Shown here in pieces: positions 36,843-48,081 of a stretch of 64,000 nucleotides of DNA; positions within the stretch are counted from its first letter, which is position 1; each line of letters starts with the position of its first letter. The stretch comes from Membranipora membranacea (Eukaryota > Bryozoa > Gymnolaemata > Cheilostomatida > Membraniporidae): the NCBI GenBank assembly GCA_914767715.1, contig OU612072.1, positions 20,646,001 to 20,710,000 of the forward strand, read 5' to 3'. Made by a program: the position numbers and the translations under genes. The notes under the pieces are model-generated. The model saw only the letters and a list, made by a program, of their open reading frames with translations, was not told the origin of the DNA and searched no databases.

Positions 36843-37118
36843 AGCCTTGTACCCACCAATGTGCTTTTTTAATCTCAGGAATTTCTAAGATTTTGCACTG
36901 GCAATCATTAAAGAATTTGTGGGTACCACAAAATGCAGCACAACATATCGCACAACATATCGCACGAAAGTAGAATCAATTCTATTTTCGTACGAAGGTA
37001 TTTGTAAACGCACGATCTCTGTGTATTTTGTACCCACCAATCACAGCAATGCACAAGTGGTCGTGCATGATCGCAGATGAGTTACTGGGACAGTTATGCA
37101 GTTGATGGGTACCAGGCC
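36843..37118. mobile_element. 276-bp MITE with TAA target duplication, PIF/Harbinger-like
   Basis: Ends are inverted repeats: AGCCTTGTACCCACCAA on the left and GGCCTGGTACCCATCAA (reverse complement of the right end). TAA flanks both sides (36840-36842, 37119-37121). Copy B preserves the empty site with a single TAA at about 10031-10033. A 3-bp TWA-type duplication is typical of PIF/Harbinger elements. The centre holds a hairpin of about 15 bp (CGCACGAAAGTAGAA, TCAA loop, near 36960-36993). Confidence 0.85.
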
Positions 37119-37121
37119 TAA

Positions 37122-37860
37122 CTGTAAAATGGTCAGCTATCATGTCAGTCTTAACTGTACATGACAAAATTTCATTACTGGTGTTGATGACCAGAATATG
37201 ATCTAAAATTCTGTCTTTCGTGCGGCCGCTCCGTGTTGGCGACTCAATAATATCAAAGAAGCCATTCATGCTCATAATTCTCATATAGTCTAGGGTAAAG
37301 TTTTCAGTTTCATTTGAAAGATTTACGTCAAAATTTAGATCACCAACAACTATAGAGTTGATAGAGAGCGAAGGCAGCAGCGCCTCCCAGTCCACCAGGA
37401 TTTTCGCCGGCCCCACCGAAGGGGTGCGATAGACTGCCAGCACAGAGCAGACTGGGCGGCCAGAACAAATCATACGAACCACCATAGCCTCCGCTCCAGA
37501 CAACCGAACATCCGTCACACTAGCCTCAAACTCCTCTGATACATACATAGCAATTCCACCGCCAGCGCCATGGAATCGAGATCTGCAAAACATTTTATAG
37601 CCATATAGTGAAAAGTTCTCTAAAAATTCCTTTTGTGAAAACCAAGTCTCTGAAATGACAATACATGAAAAATGAACATTGAGTTGAGCTAGCAGTACTT
37701 CAAACAAAGGCATTTTGTTGATTAGACTACGCATATTGATGTGTAAAATTGTAAAGGATCTGGTGCTAAAATTGTTAAAAACGGTATTCGCAGATCCTTG
37801 GCTAAGATTTTGAACATCGTTAAAAAAGTCAATGATTTGGTGATCCGTTGGCTTAGCCAT
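37122..37860 (-). pseudogene. AP-type endonuclease domain of retrotransposon copy D (open for about 246 codons)
   Basis: Starts MAKPTDHQIIDFF. Endonuclease motifs in order: ILHINMRSLINKM (about residues 38-50), VISETWF (about 67-73), GGGIAMYVSEEFE, VVGDLNFDVN (metal/catalytic), ILDHILV, and ADHFTV near the end. In this family the enzyme nicks target DNA to prime reverse transcription. The frame is open, but at 37121 it runs into the inserted MITE and the RT part that should follow is cut off and frameshifted. Confidence 0.8.
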
Positions 37861-37885
37861 CCTGTTTTGGTGTTGTTACTTGGTG

Positions 37886-38900
37886 CTAATTTGTTTCACT
37901 CATTTAGCATAGTCACTGATTACTTAAGTTGATTTCCTCTGGTAGATAATTTATCATGCGTTATGACTTTTTCATTGGATGCTCCCAAACTTACCCCAGT
38001 CCATGACTATGATTTAATTTGTACCTAGATTGAGTTTTATGCAGTTTGCTGTCTTGAGAAGTTTTGCCTTTTCCCTTCACTTGATAGCTCGCCCGATCTC
38101 CTACCCAGGAGAGAATCCCAGGTAGAGAGGTTACAAGGTGAAACTATATTGACACTAACTGATAGTCTTTGTGTTTGGTGGGGCAAGCAATCCTATGGAT
38201 TGGTCGGATTTGGGCTCTCTTGCATTTAACTGGGATTTCCGATGTAGATTGCATCAAATTTAATATGTTATTGAGAGGCAAGCAAACATCTTCTTCACCC
38301 TCCACTGAGATCCATGTCTGGAAGTCTTCAGATGATGTTGACTTCTCAACATCCAACTTACACATGAGATGGGATTTTTCCGAGATTATGAGGCTCCAAA
38401 TGCATATCAGAATCAATTATTTGAACAGATGGTAGAGGCAACGTCCTGAGATTTTGAGTTTCTAAACTCCTCTCTGCTATAGCGTATTAATCAACGAGTC
38501 ATAAACGACAGCGATCTGTGGGCTGGTTGCTACAGTCCAGTAAAGGGTTAAATACTGTACTCAATGGTTAAACTGGCAAACAGACAACAATTGTAGATAG
38601 CTGTGTGAGTTCAGCCTGTCACTCCGAGCGCCCACTCAGCTCCAAGGTAGCCCTCCCACACACAAAGACCATTGGTCAGTGTCAATATTGTCACCTTGAC
38701 AAGCTTACTGAGGAGGTTATAATAAAATAAATGAGATCCAAATTGACAGAGGTAATAGAGCCATCACAGTTTGCTTACAAGACGCACATTGGGACAGTCG
38801 ACGCCTCGATCAAACTGCTTGATGATTTCACATCAGAGCTTGACAACCATAATGCAAAAGTGGCGCATTGAACTTTTCAGAGGCATGCAATCGACTGCAA
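37886..38900 (+). repeat. Repeat unit U plus RT2 fragment, copy 7
   Basis: Same order as at 5211-6300. It carries 19-20 bp less near 38090 than copy 2. It ends in the RT2 fragment (about 38600-38880) immediately before LRR exon B4. Confidence 0.7.
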
Positions 38901-38987
38901 CCTTCATCATCTTATTATCAATGTCGAATTCAGATTTCACCACTCTCTGTTATGAACAAATTTCAATGTTTTGTTGGTACCTTGCAG

Positions 38988-39134
38988 CATTTCAAAGATG
39001 GTATCACTGAAGGAGCTGAATGTCAGGAAAAACGATCTGAGTACAGATGATCAGTTGAGTGATACGCTATCAGGACTTACAAGACTAGAGAAACTGGATT
39101 TGAGTGATTGTCTTCTGGTCGAGTTACCTTCAGG
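38988..39134 (+). CDS. LRR exon B4
   Basis: 147-bp frame-neutral exon, acceptor GGTACCTTGCAG, donor CAGG|GTATGT. Relative to B1: S13R, E14K, N16D, N35K, M38L, S40D and H42L, eight base changes and none silent. It is the last LRR module seen before the Roc exon 10.6 kb downstream. Confidence 0.85.
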
Positions 39135-40515
39135 GTATGTTCAGTTTGTTTGTTTGATTATGCTATTGAAATAACACATCGAAAACTATATCGCATGTAT
39201 GTATGTATGTGTTTTGATTTTCAAATTTTTGGAATCGTGCTCACCAACAAGTGAGAAGTGTCAGAATCAATCCGAAAGGTAAACACTGGCTACCACAATG
39301 TAATGCATTCTGAATGCCTTTCAGTTCTCAATGGAAATTGTTTTCAAGAACCATCTCACATCAATCTCTGTTACATTTTATTAGGAATCAATCTCAATTT
39401 GGCAAACTCAATGTTTATCCCACTGTCAAGAAAATGGTTACATCACTTCCACAGATCGATGGAATGTGTTTAAATTTTACCTTCAACATATTCTTGGAAT
39501 TTTAAAATGCCCAAAAACATCGCCATAACGTGGAGTCGAAATACTAGATATCAGAGTGTTTACCATTATAAAGGTAAATTTATCCCCAGTGAGAAGGGCA
39601 GCTGCCATTCAGTTTTGTAATATCATAACTGGCTGGCAGTAGAATTGCTGATATTAAATCAATGATAATTGCCTCCGTTCAGAAGCTATACTATAGTATC
39701 GTCCAGCAAAGTAAAATTACAAATTATAAATTACGACACCATCAAAAAGTTGTAAATGTTGTCAGAAAATCAGGCTCAGGCGATTCTAACATGAGTATCT
39801 TCGCAGTGCAAACAAAATCAAGGATTTGTCCAAATATATTTATACTTCGGTGACAACAGAATGGATGGAACAGTAGTATCAAGCCTTTCACACCAAGAGA
39901 TCAAAATTTAATCCCTGGGTTGACTTGATCACATAGTATAATCATCAAAGTTTGCAAAGTTTGACAGGTGTAAGAATTACACATGGACAGCAAGCATTGA
40001 AATCATTATTCTTTAAAGTGTGATCTGGAGTTTAACTCGGGATGATGGATTCCTGATTTAATTCATTCAAACAAAGCTGCATTAAACATATAATTATGGT
40101 TGTGCTGTTCGCCTTCCTCCTGGAATCCAAAATGATCGCCGTTGACCTAAGTCATTGATGGAATTGAACTCAAGAACTGTAGAAACATTGTCCATTGTCA
40201 TACAGTTTGTCAATACAATTCCGACCTATATCAATATGGATCGATGATATTTTGACCGCATAAGGAGTCAAAAAGAAGATATCAGCCCTAACTCCATTTT
40301 GTGTACGAAAGAAATTCAAAACTCAGTGCTGTGTATTGACATTAATTTTGCCAGAGTTAAATGAAGCCTATTTCCTGGGAAAATTTATGCTATTCACGCA
40401 GTAAAAGCTGGCTGTATTGTCTTTAGCTATCAACAATGTTTTATTATTGAGATTTTTTTTATTTTGACAAGCTTACTTGTTCAGGCAATGGTACAACACC
40501 AACATCTTTTTCTCA
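39135..40515 (+). repeat. Duplicated intron after LRR exon B4
   Basis: Follows the B-type intron (39135-40050) and then the second intron block (40060-40490). It keeps the uninterrupted form of the sequence that is split by the 5.3 kb insertion at 12189-17464. No exon seen. Confidence 0.65.
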
Positions 40516-42437
40516 GGTGTTGTTACTTGGTGCTAATTTGTTTCACTCATTTAGCATAGTCACTGATTACTTAAGTTGATTTCCTCTGGTAGATAATTTA
40601 TCATGCTTTATAACTTTCTCATTGGATGCTCCCAAACTGACCCCAGTCCGTAACTATGATTAATTTTGTAACTAGATTGAGTTTTATGCAGTTTGCCTGT
40701 CTTGAGAAGTTTTCCCCTTTCCCTTCACTGGATATCCGGCTAGCTCGCCCGATCTCCTACCCAGGAGAGAATCCCAGGTAGAGAGAATCCAAAGTGAAAC
40801 AATATTGACCCTGGCTGTTAGTCTTTGTGTTTGGAGGGGCAAGCATCCCTATGGATTGGTCGGATTTGGGCTCTCTTGCATTCAACTTGAATTTCCGATG
40901 CAGATTGCATCAAATTCAATATGACATTTAGAGGCAAGCAAACATCTTCTTCACCCTCCACTGAGATCCATGTCTGGAAGTCTTCACCGCATCAAAAAGT
41001 TGTAAATGTTGTCAGAAAATCAGGCTCAGGCGATACTAACATGAGTATCTTCGCAGTGCAAACAAAATCAAGGATTTCTCAAAATATATTTAGACTTCGG
41101 TGACGACAGAATGGATGGAGCAGTAGTATCAAACCTTTCACACCAAGAGATCAAAATTTAATCCCTGGGTTGACTCGATCACAAAGTATAATCATCAAAG
41201 TTTGCAAGGTTTGACAGGTGTAAGATTAGCACCTGAACAGCAAGCATTGAAATCATTATCCTTTAAATTGTGATCTGGAGTTTAACTCAGGATGATGGAT
41301 TCCTGTTTTTAATTCATTCAAACAAAGCTGCATTAAACATACAATTATCGTTGTGCTGTTTGCCTTCTTCCTTGAATCCAAAATGATCGCCGTTCACCTA
41401 TGTCATTGATGGAATTGAACTCAAGAACTGTGGACACATTGTCCATTGTCATACAGTCTGTCAATACAATTCCGACTTATATCAATATGGATCCATGATA
41501 TTCTGACCGCATAAGGAGTCAAAAACTTAGTATCTCAATGTAAATGTTTTATACAAGATGTCTGCTAAGCAAGAATATCGCAATTTGTGGTGGATGTTGA
41601 AAACATTAGATGATAACACAACATGTAACCGGCATGGTATTTTCTGGAAGATATCAAAACTCAATGCTGTGTATTGACATTAATTTTGCCTATTTCCTGG
41701 GAAAATTTATGCTATTCACACAGAAAAAGCTGGCTGTATTGTCTTTAGCTATCAACAATGTTTAATATTGAGATTTTTATTTATTTTGACACAATGGACT
41801 CGAATTTGGGCTGTCTGACTGGATTCTTGCCAGTAGTTAATTGTTGTAGCTGTAATTATAGGAATTAATTATCTACTTAGATCCATTGCCTATGATAATG
41901 GATTAGGTCCCACTACACCTATTACTATAGGTTTTCAGGGATTATCAACTGTTAGCTGCAAATGCCAACACCACTAAACAATTTATAATCACTTAACCAA
42001 GGATAAAAGTGAATTTTGGCAATAGTATTTGACAGACTTTATGAAAATCATAAAAGGTCTGGCCACTATTTCACTGGCTGTGAATTGGATTGAATTCATC
42101 AAACTGCTGCAGGATAGTGATTGCATATTTGAGAGCTGAATCTGCTGAATGTAAATTTGGCAGTCCTCAATACTGATAAGGTCTGCCATAGATTGTTATT
42201 GGCAATTTCTTTGATTTCAGCTTAATACCTATGAAGTGGCAAGGTTGTTGGGAGGTAGTGAACGGCCATACACATTTATGAATTTTAGAAAGGCACATTG
42301 GCCATCATCATCAGTTTAGATTATCCTGAGCAACAACTATCCAAACCTGTACTTTGCCCAGTGAATATGAGAATACAGGTTTTAGTTATGCGATTTCTTT
42401 ATTTATGTTTCTACAATTCTGTGAAAATAACGAATAT
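40516..42437 (+). repeat. Truncated unit U (copy 8) fused to intron blocks, LRR exon deleted
   Basis: Begins with the last roughly 20 bp of a CR1-like element (GGTGTTGTTACTTGGTGC), so the rest of that retroelement has been deleted. Unit U runs to 40986 and then jumps into the B-type intron at CATCAAAAAGTTGTAAATG, skipping the RT2 fragment and the LRR exon. The second intron block then continues to the short minisatellite at 42438. Confidence 0.65.
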
Positions 42438-42505
42438 AAAACAGGTATGCTAATAATACAGGTAGGCTAATAAAACAGGTACGCTAATAAAACAGGTAGC
42501 TAATA
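42438..42505. repeat. Short version of the 17-bp minisatellite (about 4 copies)
   Basis: Same unit and flanks as at 26404 and 29815, with point variants (AATAATACAGG and a unit missing one base). Confidence 0.85.
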
Positions 42506-45500
42506 AAATAGTGTACACACCTTTAAAAAGTTTAAAGTAAAAAAATCCTGTAAGGTTATGTAAAATTTTCATGAGAGATAATGTCATCACTTTTGAGTCT
42601 TTTGAACCATCCTGCTATAAATGACAAGTGCAGGGTCACCAGCTCATAAAGATATACACACTTGTAGGTCCTCAAGATGCTCACAAATTCTCAGATAGTC
42701 TTATGAAAACACGACTTTTGATTTTTGAACCTCAACCGTAGGCTCCAAGACAGGAGTAGAGGCAGTTTGGAAATTATATCCAATCCCAAGTGATCTAGTA
42801 TTATAAGGCATTCATGTCAGTTCATTTTTGTTGCGCATTTCTCATAACCATCAACTTCTGGTTTCAGCAGAGGAGATAAACCTGGGAAGTCCTTTTCAGG
42901 GCACCGCGTATTTTTAAGCTCAGAGTTGAAATCCTTTATGGCCAGTATGATGCCAATAGGGTCCCTTTATTGCCACTCACAATATTTTGATATAATTATA
43001 ATTACACCTGTCATTTCTGCTTTGACTCATCCATCAATCAATTAATTGTTTGAAGAATAGGGAAATCTTCGATAGCTTGAAGGATCTAGGTACTATAGTG
43101 ATCGCTATGTAAAAAGGGGTGGACATATCTTCTGTTCATATCAAAGCCCCCTTTGAGATGTTAGCATTCGATAAAAGGAATAATGTAAAGCTAATTGACT
43201 CATTATGTTGCTTGACGATAATATGTAGTAAATCTGATTACCTTGAAGTGTTATATTTGGAAGTGGAGCTTTTACTGATTAACTGGTGATAGTGAGTTGA
43301 AATTTCATCATAATTGTCAGTGTTTGGACATGTAATCCTTGACTGACCGCTGGTCTATCTCTGCTTCTTCTGCATCAATTTCTGCTATCTGTTGCCCTCT
43401 ACTGTTTGATATTCATCTTCTGCACTGCCATAGTTCTCCATTGACGTATAAGGGCACCATGACTATTGTACCACCAATGTTTCTGGTTGAGTTAGTTCCC
43501 AATGAAGGAGTGAGCATTGATGTGAACTCGTAACTGGGGGCTTAGAAGCTTGGTCAAAGCGGAATAGGCTAGTGTTGGTCCTCAGGCTAGTCAATATTGA
43601 TGTCCTCTTTATTTGGCTGATGCTGATGATTTGGTGAAGTGTCATAATCTATGGCCTATGTTCTCGCCACCGGATAACTGTGTTATCAGTTGAAACTGTA
43701 ACTGACACGGTTTTTGCAACAGGGGGTGTCCAATGAACCTTTTATGCTGGTTTCCTGTGGGGGCCGCTAGCTATGACTATCTGATTCCTTTACTGGTTGA
43801 GAAATAGAATGGTTAATGTCCTATACGGTTAGCTTTAGCAAATATCTTGTGATTCATCGCACAGCGTTCTGACCTATGCTTACAGTCAAAAGATTGCACA
43901 AATACATTTACAAGTAGTTTTATCCTTGAACCTTTTCAGAACAATAAGGAAATTTTGAGAACCCAAGTTATCCCCACATCTCGAAATGACAAAAGAACAA
44001 ATAAATTAATTGTAAAGAGAAATCTTCTTTTGTGGTTGAGATGTGTTGTGAGTTATCGTGTTGCAGACCTCAGAATTTCAGGACACACTCAAAAAATGTA
44101 TTTCTTTGACCTCCCCTGTAAAAGTGGAATAATTGCATACATAAGCCGGCAGCAGGGCAGCAAGGCAGCAAGGCAGCAATTTATATCATTTTTTAACTGT
44201 TTTTCAGTAAAACTTTCGATATGTTGGCAAATGTTTTCCTTGTTTACTAAAAAAATAACCACTATGTTCCTCAGGAGATGAGCAATCCGATGATATAAAA
44301 AATTGAGCTGTCAGACCTTTTGAAGCCATGCGGCTGCTCAAAAGAAAATGATTTTACTGATTTGTAATGCTTTTGAGAAAGCTTCTTCTCTTGCTGGCAT
44401 AAGCAATTATGGAGCTACAGACCTCAGTTGCCCACTCCTGTATAAATCTTTAAACAATGCGATTGCTAGATGATGCGGCCATATTTTTATTTAGCTTTCA
44501 GAAATCAATTATTTCAAATTAGTAAGACCACATATTAACCATCCATGGCCAAAAACAAAGGAGTAGTTACACCTTTGTTTACCTGCAAAAAACAATGATA
44601 CTTAGAAGTTGAGTGGTGAATTGGTTATGCTAAACCTGCACAGTTGAAGGTATAATAGATGATTCATTTTTTGGATGAATTAACCGATGTTTAATACTTT
44701 CACATCACCTTAGCCTCTCGTGTTAAAAATCTCTCGTCAGCTATTCTGCTTCTTTGTCACCTGATATCAATGCTCTCGTTTTATTATTGTTATGCGCTAA
44801 GGGTAGACCACTCTACAATTTGCAAAAAGACACAAAGATTAATAATAGAAAACAATGAGATCAATGAGTCAAAAGAGAGTTAATTGATTTCCCGATCTTC
44901 TCGGTTTCATTTCATTCCTAATTAAATTTACGCTTTCCAGGGGATAGAAAAATAAATAGGATAACCACCTCACCTTCAACTGTGTTTTCTGAATGCATTC
45001 TTGAAGAAAGGGCTGGTATTTAGCCATTTTTTTGATTTTCTGATTTCTTCTTCTTTTTGTAAACATGTTATGAGGCTTAGGATGTAAATGTAAAATTTAA
45101 ATGTAAATCACTGTTCATTAGCAGCTCTACGGCTGTCTTTAAAGGACATGTAACATAATCACGATGTAGGTTCTCATTAGTCAGAATTGGCTATGGAGTG
45201 CTTGGGCCCAGTGACCGGGCGGTATTGATGTAGTGTTCACCGCATAGAAGTACCCATTGTGGCTTACATTGGGCAGTATATAAATGAACTCATAATAATA
45301 TGTAACAGCATTACATTGATATTGGTTTCCGTATAATAGTTTTACCTTTGGTTATTGCTATAGTATTTATGAAAAATGGATAATTCTATAATACTTATAC
45401 TAATGATACTTAATATGTTATGAGAAATACAATAAATTCCTTTTGGACTCATAATTTTTATGGGAATTAAAATCTAATTTAGGTATGAAATGACAGAATT

Positions 45501-46640
45501 TATATTCCACAAGCTAGTTTTGTATTTCATCAACAATCTCTGAAATTTTCAAAAAGTACAAGGTGAATCAGTGAACAGTTTCTTCTCTGTAACTTGTGAT
45601 GGCAGACAGATGAAAATTGAATTATCAGAACCGTCCAACAACATTAGAATCATGACCACAGAGTAAATATTCACGATACTCACATGGCACATGTTAATGT
45701 CTTAAAACACAAGATTTTGTTTCCATTTAAGACAATTAACAATAAAAACATGCAGGGTAGATAAATGATAGATCATCAATATCTGAATGATATTTATAAT
45801 TTATAATTTCTAATTCATAGTTTCATAATTAGATGCTTCACTTTCTATTCCTTTCGTTAGAATAAGACAATGTTAAAACATTATAATATACATGATGTTA
45901 CTGTAATAAACACAGTAAAATCAAGGCAACCGCTTACAAAAGCCACTACTAACAACCATAATCTCTAGTCAGCTAACAGCTAGGAGTTATTTGGTTTCTT
46001 AGGGAACCTTAATATTGCTTTATTTTTTTGCTTTAAAAAGTTCTGAAACTATTTCATTTTTTTATCACTTTCCCTTGCTTGAACCAACTAGTCGCTTAGT
46101 ATATGCAACATGATGCGAAGTACATTATCACCATTACATTGCACATTTATAAATAGAAACGGAAGATAGGGGGGGGGGGCTGCCACACGACTAGTCCAAT
46201 AGCATCAATTATGTGATTAGTCACACCGCATTTTGTATCGCATGTCTACACTACTTAATTCACATATTAGGAGTTATGTTCCTTTGCGTTTCAGTGTTCT
46301 ATTAATGCCTGGGAATAATGGAAGAAATTTAATCCTATTATGTAGTTGTACATTAGCAAGTGACACATTCCATGATTGCAAGGCAAATGCAATACCTTAC
46401 TCTCAGCCATTTGTCCATAGAATTAGAAATCAAAGTTCATTTTCACAGTGGCACATAGCTACCATTTTTTAATTCGGTAAAAAAGTAATTGGTGTAATGG
46501 TGGAATGAGCAATTGCGGATTCATCGACTGTTGGTATTAGGATATGAAATTCCTCTGTCATAAAGTCATTGGCACCCATAAACTAATTTCAGGGTGTAAT
46601 TCATCATATGTGATAAATTGTTTAGGGTTTCAACTACGGA
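42506..46640. other. Large intron, mostly unique sequence
   Basis: 42506-42960 is a copy of 26466-26900. Beyond that no repeat family of this window is seen apart from a short GGCAGCAA tandem (44146-44178) and a G-run (46169-46178). Open frames at 43339-43533 and 43955-44281 lack domain similarity; the latter follows an acceptor-like TTTTCAG at 43939 but has no matching donor. I do not call exons here. Confidence 0.5.
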
Positions 46641-46642
46641 GT

Positions 46643-46835
46643 ATGAGGCGGCTCAGCTGGTTAAGGCCTTCCACATGTAACTGTTAAAGGTCGTGGGTTA
46701 AAATCCTACTGCAGTCCATCGACTACTGGGGTTGGGTTGGCCGCCGGGTTTGCTTCGACCTATCTGCAAACAGAGAGCAACCTAGAACAGATATTGTGGC
46801 ATAGCTCCTGAGGCAAATACCAAGCTTTGATTAAC
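46643..46835 (+). mobile_element. tRNA-derived SINE with polymerase III boxes
   Basis: An A-box-like GGCTCAGCTGGTTAAGG (46649-46665) and a B-box-like GGTCGTGGGTTAAAATCC (46689-46706) head a body that includes CTGCAAACAGAGAGCAACC. The same body recurs without the head at about 56548-56700 and 57505-57655, so this is the fullest copy of the family here. Confidence 0.65.
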
Positions 46836-47294
46836 TGAAGCAGCGAAATTTTGAGATTAAATTTCCTGCGCTCACCTTTTAGATTTGGACTATCATATTT
46901 CTGTCTCAGAGGATTATAAATTCCTAATAATAGTAATGTAGTCTACAATTGTAGACAACAATTATGATTTTTACTGAAATTTTAAGGGTATTTATCAGAT
47001 TACTGTTCATTTACATTCTGATTAATTATAAATTTGTGCAAGAAGGATTAGACGAGGATGTAAAACCAACATGTTATGCAGAATGTCTAGAGTGGTGACA
47101 AATTTTATGAACGCAGCATTAAATTCCGGCCTGCTATATCATCAAAAAATGTTGCTATGTTATTATAGTATGAATCCCTTTGTAAAACTTTCAACATAAT
47201 TGTTAATAGCAGAGAACTTGCCTTTCGCCTAGTTAAAGTTATTTACTGCATGAAAATATAAATGAATATAAGAGTTTTTATTTTATCATGTGTA
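46836..47294. other. Intronic stretch, nothing recognised
   Basis: AT-rich, with a short inverted pair TAGTCTACAATTGTAGAC near 46940-46957. No gene or repeat of the window's families seen. Confidence 0.4.
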
Positions 47295-47550
47295 CTTGTC
47301 TACTGACTGACTCATGGAAAGACATGTGACAGCATAGAAAGACATGCTGACAAGCTGGAAAGACAGCTAAACCTACTACAAGGGGTCCCAGCAATGGGCC
47401 ATGTAACGCCAATAACCCTAACACGTACGCTGTGTTTCATAGGGTGGCAATGGTGGATTGGAATGTGCTGTGGGATGAGAGAACACAACTCCGAGTAGTG
47501 AATAGCGGGCTATCTAATTAGCGCCATCGACCCATTCGTTTTTGGGGATG

Positions 47551-47642
47551 GTGAGATGGCGCAATCGGTTAGCGCGCTTGCTATTCACTATCAGGCGATT
47601 AGTGCCGCTGGAGTTGTGGGTTCGAGCCCCACTGGGGGAGCT
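47551..47642 (+). other. tRNA-like element (SINE head), copy 1
   Basis: Box A TGGCGCAATCGGTTAGCG and box B GGTTCGAGCCC are near-consensus. The D stem (GCGC/GCGC) and T stem (GTGGG/CCCAC) would pair. The 7-base acceptor sides do not pair and the anticodon loop is too long, so a functional tRNA is unlikely; a polymerase III-driven SINE or tRNA pseudogene fits better. Confidence 0.6.
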
Positions 47643-47944
47643 TTCATTGTTGATTGTTCCAGCCCCCAGCACCCTCGGGTGTATACCTCTCCTGTGAACT
47701 CGTCTACTGACTGACTCATGGAAAGACATGTGACAGCATGGAAAGACATGCTGACAAGCTGGAAAGACAGCTAAACCTACTACAAGGGGTCCCAGCAATG
47801 GGCCATGTAAGGCCAATAACCCTAACACGTACGCTGTGTTTCATAGGGTGGCAATGGTGGATTGGAATGTGCTGTGGGATGAGAGAACACAACTCCGAGT
47901 AGTGAATAGCGGGCTATCTAATTAGCGCCATCGACCCATTCTTT

Positions 47945-48030
47945 TGGCGCAATCGGTTAGCGCGCTTGCTATTCACTGCCAGGCGATTAGTGCCGCAGGA
48001 GTTGTGGGTTCGAGCCCCACTGGGGGAGCT
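47945..48030 (+). other. tRNA-like element (SINE head), copy 2
   Basis: Second copy from the tandem duplication, missing the bases that precede box A. Box A and box B are intact and differ from copy 1 only in the loop region. Confidence 0.55.
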
Positions 48031-48081
48031 TTCATTGTTGATTGTTCCAGCCCCCACCACCCTCGGGTGTATACCTCTCCT

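Larger units (their letters stand above)
34548..37885 (-). mobile_element. CR1/Jockey-like non-LTR retrotransposon, copy D, interrupted by a MITE
   Basis: This is the best-preserved copy. From 37860 leftwards it holds the endonuclease (intact to 37122), then the MITE, then RT segments at 36720-36451, 36129-35902 (KKGDKFDCINYRPILISTAI) and 35901-35644 (GFREKRNTTSAL, DFSKAFDTINHDML), and a C-terminal domain at 35233-34961 (LCCTFFFPHLIYGIEFHG). The 3' untranslated part (34640-34910) is GC-rich. Frame breaks separate the RT pieces, so it is inactive. Borders coincide with copy B, showing a shared ancestral insertion. Confidence 0.85.
47295..48081 (+). repeat. Tandem duplication (two copies of about 400 bp) each ending in a tRNA-like sequence
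   Basis: Copy 1 is 47295-47693 and copy 2 is 47699-48081, almost identical. Copy 2 lacks 16 bp just before the tRNA-like box A. Each copy contains spaced repeats of GGAAAGACA and a GGGGTCCCAGCAATGGG segment. Confidence 0.85.

Noticed and set aside
43955-44281. Open frame after an acceptor-like TTTTCAG, possible exon
   Set aside because: No donor in a usable phase, no LRR or other domain, and composition like the surrounding intron.
47551-48030. Two functional tRNA genes
   Set aside because: Boxes A and B are good but the acceptor halves do not pair and the anticodon loop is too long.
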